Made by a program: the position numbers and the translations under genes. A stretch of DNA of 64,000 nucleotides from Chlorophyllum brunneum (Eukaryota > Basidiomycota > Agaricomycetes > Agaricales > Agaricaceae). Under the pieces are notes generated by a model that was not told the origin of the DNA, made no database searches, and saw nothing but the letters and a program-made list of their open reading frames with translations. Within the stretch, counting starts at the first letter, position 1; each line of letters begins with the position of its first letter. Below are positions 35,967 through 48,033 of this stretch, piece by piece. The DNA is taken from assembly GCA_963576785.1 (NCBI GenBank), contig OY756139.1:1550001-1614000 (forward strand). The letters are read 5' to 3'.

Positions 35967-37407
35967 ATGCAAGCACCAGAAGAACTCGAGCCCACCGTCA
36001 GGATACGCGAACTCGCGAAAGATAAAGTCAACTTCGTCCTTGAAAATGTTGACCTTGCGTGAGTTGGTCTTTGCACCACATTTATCTCCTCAGGGCTCTA
36101 GCAAATGTTCAGTTTCGCCAACTCTTTTCGTCGGGTTATGATGGCAGACCTTCCTACAGTCGGTATGTTCATCGGGGGTCTTCTAATTCACATGTTAATT
36201 TTTCAATCCTAGCTATTGACATGGTTGAAATTGAAGTCAATACTACTGTACTGCCAGATGAATTCATCGCTCACCGGCTGGGCCAAATACCACTGTTAAG
36301 CTCAAATTGTGACGAGGCGATACGATATACAAGAGTTCGTCATATTTCGGGCCCTCGGAGAAGTTACTGAATCTATGGCCAACAGGATTGCACATGTCTT
36401 GCAGGCTGTTCATTTTGTTCCATCATGCTCGACATTCACGTCTCATGTAACGACGACAACACGATGAACGTGACAAGTAATCACCTCGAAGTTATTCCTT
36501 ACCCCGAGGACCAAGAGCAGCAAGCGGACCCGGGAGAGGAGCTGTCCAAACGAGGAGAATACTTTGGCCATCCAGTGGGGAAGAGTGAGCCAACACGCCT
36601 CATCTACCTTCCTCTGCTCACCCGCGACGTCATTGTCTAGATGATCCAAACGCATCACCCGTCTTGATCTGTAAGATACGCAAGGGCCAAGAATTTAAAG
36701 CCAAGTGTACCGCTAAGAAGGTTAGTGTTGTACGTTCCCTCCGTCTTCGCCCCTTATCCATTGTAGGGTATCGCCAAAGAGCATGCCAAGTGGTCCCCAT
36801 GCTCCGCCGTGGCTTTTGAATATGATCCCTACAATAAACTCAGGCATACTTCGTACTGGTATGAGACAGACATCAAAGCTGAGTGGCCTTTGAGCGACAA
36901 CTCCAAAGAGGAAGACCCGCCGCGAGAAGACGAGCCATTCGATTACACGGCGAAACCGACGAAGTTCTATTTCGAAGTTGAGACGGACGGCAGCTTAAGC
37001 CCTCAAGAAGTCGTGATGAAGGTCTGCTTGTATGGAAATTCTCTAATCTCACCTCTGACAGCCCCCTGGTACAGGGTCTCGCCGAGCTTCAGACCAAATT
37101 GGCCAACCTCATCTATGGCCTCAAAACACAACCAGAACTTGACATGATACCCAGTGATCAACAGCCGAACGGAACAGGAGCCGAAACAGGAGCTTGGGGT
37201 ATGCCACCCCCTGCTGCATCGACTGCACCCCCAGCCAGCGCATGGTCCGGAGGCGCAAGTAGTCAGTGGGGCAGTACAAGTCCAGGACAACGAAGTACTT
37301 CCAATGCCACGGGCTGGGGTGCAAGCCCAAATGCTGCACCGTGGTCCGGTGGTGCCAATGCCGGCTGGTCCAGTCCTGGTCAGCAGTCCAACGGCTGGAA
37401 TGTATGA
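35967..37407 (+). CDS. RPB3: RNA polymerase II subunit RPB3
   Basis: Third-largest core subunit of RNA polymerase II, which pairs with RPB11 in the assembly platform. The N-terminal block is [18 protein letters not shown], joined by an intron to [20 protein letters not shown]. The zinc site reads [10 protein letters not shown] (C-x-C-x3-C-x2-C). Later blocks are [19 protein letters not shown] and [16 protein letters not shown]. The protein ends with about 70 residues rich in Gly, Ser, Trp and Pro ([16 protein letters not shown] and similar), beyond the conserved fold. About six short introns. Start ATG at 35967 ([16 protein letters not shown]), stop TGA at 37405-37407. It converges on the MscS gene, with 198 bp between stops. 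Confidence 0.95.
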
Positions 37408-37605
37408 TACGCGTAAAGACTATGCTCTGCAATGGAAACCAGACGTAACAAACAACCTTATGTTCTATCAACGAGCGCAAGTGTTTGGGCGAAGGCAGCT
37501 ACCGGATTTGTACCAAAATGAATATCTAAGATGCAATGTATAAAACCAAAGAAGTGTCAGCACTGAGAGCTACCAGTGTTCCATTTCCCCTCAATTGGTA
37601 CCCCT

Positions 37606-40600
37606 TCATGTCCGAGGTGTCAGTTCAATCGACTCCTGTGGATGACGAGACGGGGGAGACACGGACGACACGGCCATTGGAGCAGGCGCGGAGACGGCCT
37701 GGGCCGCTGCAGGCCTTTGCCGCGGACCTTCTTCAGAAAGTCCCCGCCTGGGATTCGGCATTCGTACCTACGATCAAAAATTATTGATACCAAGAAAGGA
37801 GTCGTAAAATACGTGTGGTACATACCTCGCTGGCTCCGCCGAAGACATCATCGGCAGGGTCGGCTGGGGAAGCCGGTCAGCAGTGCAGGATATCATCTGT
37901 GCACATATCGTTGGGGACTTAAGTACTCACCAATCACATCGTTTCTATCACGGAGCTGCCAGCTGCCAATCGGTACATGAGCTTTGGCATAGTGGACGTC
38001 CGCTGCCTCTTCCCGGTCTTGAGCTTGAACCAGTTCCCAAGGAACTCGGGTATAACGGGTCGTGGTAGGAGGTGCATTCGGGTTACCTTTAGGACCATAA
38101 ATATTGAGTTCACCAAGAGCCGTTTTCAGAGCGCAGATCCATTTATTACGGCGCCTGGCTGAAAGGGACCAAGAACGGTTACGGGATGAAAGCCTTCCAC
38201 GCTGGATAGTTCATAGCATCGTACCTTTCAATGCTCCCTGTTGCCAGTTGCTCTTATACTTGATATCGGCTGTTAGTGTCAGCTTCTCCTGTTCAGGGAA
38301 GTCTAAAGGGGACATGTCAACATTAAACCCGTCTAGGCTCGAATCGAGAGGTATTTGCCTTTGACCGTCACGTCGAAGGAAGGCTGGAAGTCACGTCGCT
38401 CAGCCCCGACGAACTCCAGCATCTTATCGCGGAGCTTCTCAAGATCCTCGAACGTGGTGGGATACGCAACATCGAATGTGAACGTTTCTGACATCTTTTT
38501 TGTGATGACCTGGTTGAACGACCATCAAAACACACATGAACCAACCCACCTGGGGACTGCGGCGGAGATTTTGGATGAACTGTCGATTGTATTATGAAAA
38601 AAAAAGAGATCAATGTGCGGTCAGACATACCAGTGTATTCAGTATAGTATTAGGAGCTTGAACAAGCGTTGATCCGGAATCAAGGAAAACGGTGACCAAG
38701 AGACCTATTTCTTTAACGGTATAGGTCTCTTTATTGATGATAACGCGATCTCCAACGTCGAAAGGGTGTTTAACGAAGAGGAAGATGATACTAGTCAAAA
38801 CCTCCTGCAAACTACCACCGATCAGCCAGCTCAGACCTGGGTGAGCATGATCATTAGAATTGACGTGAAAAGTCATTAGCATCTTGAGCTCACCAAGGAC
38901 CAGAGTTCCAGTAGCGGTTATAAGAGTGAGGAGCTGTGTTTCCTGTACATCCAAGAGAAGTCAATCAAGGATTTCTCTCTAACAGTTCATACGCACTAAG
39001 GCGACCGCAATGATTAAGACAGCCACCACCACATAGACAGACATCAAAATGTTGTCAAGGCGGCCAACGGCGCTATCAAGATCCCGCATTGAATTTTCGA
39101 TGGACAGTTGCTCCCTGTGGAATTCCCTAAAGGCAGGATTAGACGTAATGGGTAGGGGGAGGATTGAATTATTTAAGACCCTCACAGGCAGGCCATCTCA
39201 ACCTCTTCTCGCGAAGCATCACCATTTCCGTCTCTGTCAAAGAGAGCATACGCCTGAGAAACCTCTTCTGGAGGAAAAAACCCCGCAATATCTTGTTCGA
39301 GAAGGTAGTCTACGCCAGGTTTCACAAATGAATAGAAGATTCTACGAGCGAGCTACGATTTACCCAGATATTTAGATGTGCCCAAGCCTACTGAAAATGA
39401 TAGACTCACCAGACGAGACTTGTTGGCGGACTCCAAAGCTGTTTTTACCATAGCTTGGGGTGAGTTGGGCTGTAAGACCGAACTTGTTGGATATTCAGTA
39501 CAGTATCCGCGCTTGAAAAAATTCCCCCACCTCCCGGCAATCTCGGATGCCACATTTCCAAAGGCCGTTGTAGTTGTTGTTGCAGCTAGGCGAACACCAT
39601 CACGTAATCTTTTGAAGATGCGCTTAGGTTTGGCAGACGTTCCTCTGGCACTTGTCCCTGGGCCAAGAGTGTCGGTGCGGCCAGGAATGTCACTAGAGTG
39701 GCGATATAGGGTGACAAGTATCTTAACCGCAAATTTCTGATCAGCGATGCGTTCTGAAATCCTCAGAAGTAAGCTATAAGTCAGTCCCATGAGGAGTGAG
39801 AGGCTGACCTGCATAAGATCGTTCGTGGAATTTGGCAGCGATCCACTGAATGGCGAACTTCTCGCACAAGAGTATAGCAGAGCAGAGGAAAAAGGCGAAA
39901 AGAAGTTTTGCGATAAGATCCACGGCATTAATACTCTTTTGACCAGTTGTATGTTGGTTATTGTCGATGATAGGATTCCAGGTGATCCAAACACCGAGTG
40001 TCCAAATAAAAGCAGCGATGTACCTGCCATACCGATGATCAGGCGCGGGGACAGGCACAAAAAAACATACACACGACGGACCGGTGAAGTGTCTGTAGCC
40101 AATCAATATATCTCCTGGATGCCACAGCCACGATACCAATCGTCGAACGCGCAATAGTTGGAATGATTCGTCTGTACTGGGTCAGCTCCAAGTATTCCGG
40201 TCTTTAAATAACAAGAGCTCACGCGAAGGCTAGCGCAGCCCAACAACCTGGATGCAAGTCGGATCAGCAAGCAACAGAGTTAACCCGAACCTGGTCTACA
40301 CACCTGCCCAGCAGATCGTAAGCCAAATGCTCCACCAGATCAGTTTAACGCCCCATATCTGACGGCAGGTTCACTGACGAGGTCTTGGAAGCGGACTTTG
40401 AAGAGATACTTACGCTGGCCGCCGGATACACGGTTAGAGACAGAATCCCCGGTATCCACAAGAGAGCGAGAACAGGGATGATGAATAAGATCCAACGCGT
40501 GATTATTGAGAAGTTGAGAAGGTACTGATAGAGCCTTGTCAACTGTGTCTGCCTTTAAGTATCACAGACTCGATTCATGTCGAAACATTGTGCTCACTTT

Positions 40601-40879
40601 GTTATTCGGGATATCACCGTCTGCAAAAACCAAATGCGTCTCACTTGCATTTCGAGAGTCAACTTCCTGATAGTCGTGCTCGAATTTCCTGCCACCAGAG
40701 AATAGATCCCAGCTCGAGCCGCGCTGCCCAATGTAGTTAAGCCCTGGTATTTCAGCACGTTCCGCTTGATTGGCCGGGTCAACGTGGTCTGATACCTGAG
40801 TCAATCGAGTGGGGATGGGTGATGAGCCGGCGCGGAGAAGGACGGCTGGAGAGCCGGTGCTGGGCTCTGGAGGGTACAT
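37606..40879 (-). CDS. MscS-type mechanosensitive channel with EF-hand
   Basis: Multi-TM mechanosensitive ion channel of the fungal Msy1/Msy2 class, which act in ER or plasma membrane Ca2+ responses to osmotic change. Several hydrophobic helices occupy the N-terminal half (WILFIIPVLALLWIPGILSL, then YIAAFIWTLGVWITW). A cytosolic loop follows. An EF-hand lies at about 39190-39240 (FDRDGNGDASREEVE) just before the pore. The MscS core has MSVYVVVAVLIIAVALETQL, then VLGLSWLIGGSLQEVLTSII and KHPFDVGDRVII. The C-terminal domain includes FDVAYPTTFEDLEKLRDKM. The last exons give a Pro/Arg-rich tail ending ESIELTPRT, with the stop at 37606-37608. Start ATG at 40877-40879 (MYPPEPSTGSPAVL). Exon edges in the TM region are approximate. 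Confidence 0.88.
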
Positions 40880-42853
40880 GATGTGAGTGTGAGAAGGTGA
40901 GTGAAGGTGAGTGTGTGATGTGCTTGAAACGTAGTGGTCACTCTGATCTAAGTGAGGAAGGGCTGAACCTGAACCGTTGAATATGGTGAGCTTGGGAAGC
41001 CGTCGTCACAGTCAGCTGTTTTCAGCGGATGGCTGGATTCCAGCACGAGCCCCTAATTGATATAAGCGCCTGCTACAAATGGACCCCAACTGCAGCTCGA
41101 AGTGAGCCGCCTTTGGAATTGACAGGCGTCAACCCAAAACTCACTGGGTACCGGTGTTGAAGATAAAATGATACAAGACTCGACACCCGGCCAGCAGGAG
41201 CTCAAGTATGCTTAATGGACGTCGAAATGGATCGGTTGGTGAGAAAGTGCTTTGCAAAAATAAATCTCACTGGGAAATTCTGTGATGTTTCCATGGCAGT
41301 TGTCACTCGAGACGACAGCATTCGCCTAGTGAGATACAGTCAAATGGCGTATGCCGGCACATCGGCTTCGTAGTCGCCCTTCGATAGCCCTTTCGCGACA
41401 CTGGTGGACAAAGCCACTGCAATGTTCCACAGGACAAATCGTGATCAGGTGTTCCAGAGATTAGGGACAGCGGGTGCTCAACAAAAAATGCAGAGGGTTG
41501 GGTTGAGCTAAGTTTGGAGGGAACACCGATGGACTACTTACTGTGGTGGCCATCACCCCAAAGCTGTTGTCGTGCAGTGACGCAATAGCGGTGCGCCAGT
41601 CGCACTAGTGTTAACACTGAGAGTCCCTGCCCATTTACTACTACGTCATGCATCGCTACTTTACATCACCCTCAGTCCTACACATGCCTACATACTCGCT
41701 TTTCCAGTCCCCGTCGCACTCAGGATAAACAGTCATAAGATGCCTGTCTACCGGGCTCATCGGCTGCGTGGGTGTCCACGGGTACTAAGAGCTCCCGAGA
41801 TTGCTCACTCTTTTTTGGCATGTCTGGTCGGGTATGACTGACACATGGACTCGAGGGGAACGGGCATACCGACCGAACCGCCATTAAAGCCGTCTAATGG
41901 ATAATGGAGCACCACACAACCTCTTCAGGACGAGACAGCAGAAATTTCCCGGGTGTTCGAAGGCGTCAAATCCACGAGGATGGTTGCACCAGACAGAGGA
42001 TATAAAAAAGGGGGGCTGAGACCTCTGACCATGGCTAGTATCAGGATGAGAGAATGCCATCGTTGCATCAAGTTCAATCCTCGTCAAAATAGCAACATCA
42101 CACAATTCTTGGGTAATTATGCCTGTGAAGACTCACTTCGAGTTGAAGATAAAGTACGTTCCTGTCTAACTCGCGCGGTAAGAGCTCTCGTATACATAGA
42201 CGTCCATTCCAAAACTCGTCATAATGGGCAGCCGTCGAGGAATTGAACTACGCGAGCCCGGGCTTGGGTTTGTTCCGTCCCCAACTAAAATCGAGTAGGT
42301 CCGTTGATTGTTTGCAGACCCGAGTCAGGGTTTTCCGGTAGGCTGGCTGCTCATTAGTGTTTTGTCATGCCGTATTCTAAACATGTCCTCAGATTGATCT
42401 TTATAGGGGGTAAAGAACATTTACTGATGACTGGGCATATAAAGAGGTCCAACAAGTGAAGAATTTCTAACCAATGTCAGATATCTGCACAGGTATAGAC
42501 GCGTCTCCAGCTCGAACCTCAAGAGTAAGCATACACACACGGCCTAATTCCCTTGTCGATAGACGCCGACAAACCAAGCCCTATCGCACCGACCCCAGAG
42601 CCAGATCAGTGGAAGAGTCGGTTTCGGCTTCGAAGCCTGCTACTTCTTGTCCTTCAGGCCTCGATCGATGGGAAGAAGCCGACTGAGACCAAGGCCAACC
42701 CAACCACAAGCCATTGAAGCAAGAGGGTATAACGAAAGCTTGACTCTACAACTGGGATATCCATCCTTCTAGCCGTCCTCTCAGCCGCAGGATGAAGAAA
42801 GAAAAGGGGATGCACAGAGAAGAATCATACGATCTCGAGGCCCGGGTGCTTGA
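40880..42853. other. 2 kb gap between MscS and TLG2 genes
   Basis: The largest gap. It holds the MscS promoter on its left and the TLG2 3' flank on its right. I found no transposon ends, long repeats or tRNA. The only frame with protein-like composition is the short ORF at 41215-41373. Other open frames (for example 41953-42246) show no domain features. Confidence 0.4.
41215..41373 (+). CDS. Possible small ORF, 52 aa
   Basis: ATG at 41215, TAG at 41371-41373. It encodes a 52-residue product starting MDVEMDRLVRKCFAKINLTG, of mixed, non-repetitive composition. There is no signal peptide or motif I recognise. It lies in a 2 kb gap with no other candidate, so a small unannotated gene or an exon is possible, but an open frame of this length also occurs by chance. 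Confidence 0.15.
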   Translation: MDVEMDRLVRKCFAKINLTGKFCDVSMAVVTRDDSIRLVRYSQMAYAGTSAS

Positions 42854-44623
42854 TCACCGAATCAGTAGTACCCCTCCTCCGATGTCCACTTCCCCCACCC
42901 CCGAGGCGTCCGCTGAAGGAGTAGGAACCAATGTTGAAGGCGATGGACTGGCATGTCTCCGGGGTTTGAAAATCAGTACTACAATCAACCCAAAGATAAT
43001 CAAGAGTAACAAAAATATGCATTTCCTTCTCCCGGTGTTGCGTTGATACCTAAAGAAAGACCAAGCATGTAAGAGACCACGGACAAAATTAGCACAGTAT
43101 GGAACGCCACTTACGTTTGGGCAACATCCAATTCTTTTACAGCTTCTTCCACCCGAACGGCCGTTTGCTCAATGTTGTATTCCACACTATCCAACAACGT
43201 TCCTTGATCGATGACCAGCACCGATAGGTCCTTGAATAGTTCTGCCAGTTGCGCTATCGATTTTGCAATCTCCGATAGTTCTCTATCACGCGCTTGCAGG
43301 GTGGCAGTTTCCGGATCACGTTGTATGAGAGAAAGCGACTGGCTTTGTGTATGCGACTATTGATTAGCGATGTTTAGGAAGATCGATTAGAGTGGAGTGG
43401 CAAGAAAGGCCAGCGATTCCGATTCGGATATGACGATGTTTCCCCACATGCGGGGTAAAATGTGATAAGTAATCCCGAAATCGTGAGGGAAGGTGTGAAT
43501 AGTTGCAGGGAGGCGCCAGAAATGGAAGATATGAATTTGATGCCGGTACAGTAACAGGATCGGGTCACGGAGGAGATGAAATGGAAAGCAGACAAATAGA
43601 CGAATGGCGATAGGCGGTTTGGATAAATGAATCAGACAAACGACAAGGTTGTGAAGGCAGGGCCGTGGACCGAGGGGTTTATTGGAGCAGTGGGAGAGTG
43701 AGAACAAGAAGAGGTGAGCGAGAGCTAATATAGCAGAGGTAAAACAAACGCACAGCAGCAGCGACGTCATCGTCAACAGCAGTCATTCCATCCGATCCTT
43801 TGAGGGACACCGTTCCTGAGGCAATCAGAAGATCCTGGTTTTTGATCGCATGACCTTGGAGTTCTGACGACCAGAGATGAGGAGGAAGAGTAGAGTTGAG
43901 TGACAAAGGACGCACTTTCCATGTAGACGCGCTGCTTCTTGCGAAATGTGGCGCTGAGGTCCTGCACTTTGGCAGCGAGACCGCGTTGAACATTCTTTGT
44001 GGTGAGTGATCGATTGTGTGATTTCTGAGAATCAGGCGGGAAGGTGTGTGGCTGAGATTCGGAGCCAACTTTCTGGATGAGAGCCTGACAGCGGCGGAAA
44101 TCCTGGAAGAAAGCAATGATGAGAACGGGGAAAGGGGGAACGAAATGGTGTAATTACTCTGGTGATGTCGGTTGTTAGAGCCTCAATTTCGCGTTCTTCC
44201 TGAGACCGGTCCGAGAATCCAGGGAGAACATGTTTAGCGTGTAGTTTGTCGAGAGTGGCGACTGGACGAAGGGCGATAAAACATGAGCTAGCGGACAGGC
44301 GAGAACGGTTTGAAGCACACTCTTTGTCTGCGCCTCTACCAGGATGTCCTGTACCTGGTCTGTGTAGTCAACCCTGCACACGCGTGAGCAACGTGGATCC
44401 ACACAGAAACACAAGCCATCCCGTTCACGCACCATTTCGGAGGAAGGTCCACGTCGAGGACGACGTGGTTGGATGAAGAGATGAGACGGTCCTGTTCGTC
44501 GCCACTGGGGTCTGTGTCTGTGTAACGAGTGAGATTTTGTCTAGAAAAGCGAGTTGTTGAGTCGCGGTAGGAGAGGAAGAGACCAGTGCGAGAACGGACG
44601 GTGGGCTGGTACTGCGAAGCCAT
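42854..44623 (-). CDS. TLG2: Qa-SNARE syntaxin-16 (TLG2)
   Basis: Target-membrane SNARE of the late Golgi/early endosome. The N-terminal peptide LFLSYRDS matches the syntaxin-16/Tlg2 start, which binds a Sec1/Munc18 protein. VVLDVDLPPKW and VDYTDQVQDILVEAQTK lead into the Habc bundle (LAAKVQDLSATFRKKQRVYM). The SNARE motif includes LFKDLSVLVIDQGTLLDSVE, with the zero-layer glutamine in DQGTLLD, and continues NIEQTAVRVEEAVKELDVA. A C-terminal anchor, IFLLLLIIFGLIVVLIFKP, precedes a short lumenal tail ending GGGVLLIR, which is longer than in yeast. Start at the ATG at 44621-44623 (MASQYQPTVRSRTG), stop at 42854-42856. About six introns. Confidence 0.92.
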
Positions 44624-44723
44624 GTCCACCAGAGACGCCGTCAGGCACGGCTCATCCGGAACGAGCGATATTTGCTACTGTTTGGTGCATGACGAGGGGA
44701 TCTGAGATGGCCGGACAATGTCA

Positions 44724-44730
44724 TATATAA
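44724..44730 (+). promoter_or_regulatory. TATA box candidate
   Basis: The heptamer tatataa stands about 40 bp upstream of the first ATG (44769) of the candidate transcript, with a pyrimidine-rich stretch between them. No recognised gene on the plus strand otherwise explains it. Confidence 0.4.
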
Positions 44731-44768
44731 GTGCGACCACAATCTTTCCTCCTGCACCAGCTTCCCCC

Positions 44769-45114
44769 ATGTGCACTCTCAGAACGTTCGTTTTCTTCTC
44801 CTCTCGCCTTTCTTCCCCTCACCCTCTTTTCACAGTGAAGGCATTCAGTATGGCTGTGGCCACTATGTTTCTGTCTGTCTTTACCATCAACCTCCACAAA
44901 TATATTTCTCATACCCGTCTACAGCAACGTTCCACCCATAAAGATGATTGCGGGAACAAGTACTGTATATGGTCAAACAGACACGCACGGGAGTGCCCAC
45001 ACTGTCCACAGTGCTCTCGCGTACGTCCGCTCCGTCATCGATTCTGCATTTTATTCTCACCGCTACTCTGATTTCAAAAGTTCTTGGGCCCTGACTCTAA
45101 CGAAATCATCCTAG
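44769..45114 (+). CDS. Possible small protein gene, unrecognised
   Basis: An ATG at 44769 follows the TATA box. A downstream frame starting at 44944 (MIAGTSTVYGQTDTHG) stays open to a TAG at 45112-45114, and its tail (SALAYVRSVIDSAFYSHRYS) has a protein-like composition. The two frames differ, so an intron would be needed; a donor gttcgt after codon 5 and the acceptor ctacag ending at 44924 would join them. A frame from 44769 without an intron also runs to 45071. I recognise no family. It could equally be a 5' region without coding function. Confidence 0.2.
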
Positions 45115-45581
45115 CCAGGGTTACCAAGTACTGCAAATCATGCAACTACTGGTGGAAGGAACATAATACCTATCACCGATGAAAATGACCGCCGACCCAT
45201 CGCGATCTTGTTCTTGTCCATCAAGCCTCTCGCGGCGCGCCGATCCCCATACACCCACATCTAAGACCAATACATTAGAACTCGCTATTTGCTATACAAA
45301 CAGTCACCTGTTTCCCAGCCATTGTAACAACACCATCCCCCTCCTCGCCGATGCCATTGTTCCGAGCTGCCGCCAGCTCTTGCTCCGACCCGGCAGGTCC
45401 AGGTTCACTCAGTTTTTCGCCTCTCGTACGTATTGACATCACTGTTTCCTTGTATTCTGTAACCCAGTCCATCCATACATATGTAGATAGCGTATAATTG
45501 TATAATTCTAATGGCCTTTTCAGCCTTGCGCGTGAGGGTTATCAGCATCTAATCATAACGCGTGATAGCAGGGTCACAAGA

Positions 45582-47710
45582 CTACCATTTAACTGCCAAC
45601 CCAATAACATCGCTTTCCACCGCGCGATACTCGGTCCTGAACAGTTCCTTTCTCTCACCGTCATCTGCTGCGCAGAGTTCTTCTACAATTGCATCAACCA
45701 GCTGATCCGCGATTGAATTTCTAAGGTCTTCATCGGTCTGCCTCGTGTTTCGCCAATAAGCCTCTTCGACCGTTTTCGTCCACTCTCTATCGCCCCATCT
45801 GGCACTCACGCTCGGTGCAGCGCCTTCCCCATCCCAGTCCCTCTTGTATCCTTCTGCATCTATATCTCCGGGTGGTGTTGATGATGCAGTCAACACGGTA
45901 GGACGCTTCAGCTGTCCACCACCATTAACACAACCACCTGGACAAGCCATGACCTCGACATAATCAAATTTCCTTTCCTCCTCGTCCTTCCCCGGTGTAC
46001 CGTCCTCTGCACCTTGACCCTTCCTTGACGCCCGCAGTCTCCGTACACCCTTCCCTGCACCAGGGGTGCCCAGTCGGCCTGCAGCACCTGAACCAACTCT
46101 TACTCCACGCTCTCTACCCACTTTTCTCACTACATTCTGGAGGTTCCGAAAGCCATAGCATTTGACACCCTTGAACACCACCCTTCCTGCTGCTTCAGCC
46201 TTCTGCGGTGCTGGATCACCCGTTGACTCAGAAATGGGCGTTGATTCACGGAGTACATATTCTTCGTAGTCTGATGCGTTACGGATAGCCTTGACGCTTA
46301 GCGTGAGTGGGACTGGTGATGTTTCGAGGAGATGATGGATAATCGCGTGGAGATATGAGCCGGACGATGTCCCGGGGTGGGTAAGGAGTTCCGGAAGGTT
46401 AATTTCTGGAAGAGTCCCGGTAGAGGGGAGGTTCCTAACAGGTATTGAAGTTGAAGTTGTGTCCAATAATGAACCTTTCTTAACATCCCATCCAAATTCC
46501 TTCATCATGAGCTCCAATTCCCCAGTCGTCACTACACAATCAACATCTCTCGCCTGAAAGATATCGTCAAAGAAATCTTGCCGCGAGGCTTCTAGTTTTT
46601 TGTCATAACACGGCATCACAGAGACGTGATATATCTCATCTGGCCTAAGGAAGATTTAGTGACACTGAAAAATCTCGAAGCAAAGGTAACCCACCGTTTG
46701 CCCAACTTGTTCCCAATCCACTTCTTCACTAAGGTACCCATAAGCTGCTGTGGACTCTTCGTCCTTGCAATAAAGGGTAACATTTCGGAATGTGCTTTCT
46801 CTGCATAACAGATCCATCCTGGACATGCGCTCGCGAGCATGGGAAGTGGCAGTACTTCCGTTGACGGTGGGGAAGGTGTATTGCCATTGATGAGTTGTGG
46901 TTGCTGCTGGGCTTGATCTCGTCGTTCGAGGAACTCTGTGACGTGTTCCTTTAATGCGATATGTCGAGCAAAATTTGTGTCAAAGACATATGCGAACCCA
47001 AGAACCGAGGTACAGAAACCTCGGATGCGGTGGAAGATTTCCCGTGGAGTCAGTGACCCATCTACACTCCCATTTCCATTGACAGCAGATCCGAGAAGTG
47101 AAGTCGATTGAGTTGGGGGCTGAGAATATGCAGCAGCGAGGGAGGCGAGCGATTGGGGAGCGATTGAAATGATTGGTATTCGTTCGTCGGAGTCGTTTGA
47201 TAGTACAGATAGAACCTCAGTATGGGACTGAAGCGTGATGAGTACCGACTCTGCAGAGGTGATGCATCCACTGTAAATTGAATGGACATCAGCTACAGGA
47301 TTGTAGTGAGCGTCAACGTACCTGCATGCCAGACAGTCATTTAAGCTAATCTGCGCTTGCTCCAGTTTTCGACCTTTGTGGCCGTTGGTCTTGGTCCCTT
47401 GTTGAGAGACCTCGTAGTATGACCCGCTCTCGTCGATATGGATCTCCGTCTAATATCACACACAAAACCCATTCTCTCAGGAATCAGGGTAACAAACGAT
47501 GCTAGAGAGACTCACAGCAGCAGCGCCGATATCCTTTCCTTGCTCTGTTGGTTTATTCGTCTGCTCAACAGGCTTTATGCATGCTTGGGAAGGGGTGATA
47601 AAGTCATTGAGATCCGTTAAAGTCTGTCGTCAAGTGATCAGCCTCTATATATTGCATGTTTGGTGAAGCTGAGCAGGGCAGAAACGAACCAAGGTACCAG
47701 AGAATGCCAT
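45582..47710 (-). CDS. NAR1: Cytosolic Fe-S cluster assembly factor NAR1
   Basis: [FeFe]-hydrogenase-like protein of the cytosolic iron-sulfur assembly pathway, which links early scaffold and late targeting complexes. The first exon encodes MAFSGTL. An N-terminal cysteine (SQACIKP) and DCLACSGC provide the first [4Fe-4S] site. The H-cluster-like cysteines appear as ASACPGWICYAEK, VSVMPCYDKKLEA and ACPGGCVNGGGQ, so all eight expected cysteines are present. A basic, Gly-rich insert (around 46000-46100) lies between the last two motifs. The C-terminus ends RAVESDVIGLAVKW; NAR1 proteins typically end in a tryptophan-containing motif. Start ATG at 47708-47710, confirmed by splicing exon 1 to LTDLNDFITPSQ. 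Confidence 0.93.
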
Positions 47711-48033
47711 GTCTACTGCCTAGATATTCGGTTGGAGCTGGGAGCGTGAAGATAAGAGGATAGAGGTAGAATGGTGTATTAGTCAGTGACATAGATATTT
47801 CGGGGACTCGGATCGGGAACGGGTTTTCGGGTTTTTTTAGATAAATTATTTTTTCGACACTATCGTACATATAACAATAACAAATGCTGATGTCAGAGGC
47901 CTGACGGCGTCGTGTAGATGGCGAATACGAGAGAATTGGAAACGGGCCAAAAATAGGTCCAGTGTTATCAGGAAGAAAGCAAGTCCAATGCCAATACAGA
48001 GTGAATCAATAATATAAGTACCTGTTGCAGGCT

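Larger units (their letters stand above)
44624..45581. other. Gap with possible unrecognised plus-strand transcript
   Basis: Between the TLG2 start and the NAR1 stop. The left part is the TLG2 promoter. It also carries a clear TATA box on the plus strand (tatataa at 44724-44730), followed by a CT-rich stretch and an ATG at 44769, as expected for a divergent gene. See the separate entry for the possible coding part. Confidence 0.4.

Noticed and set aside
42170..42250. Possible tRNA near ggaattgaactacgcgagccc
   Set aside because: No T-loop consensus and no cloverleaf pairing could be formed by eye.
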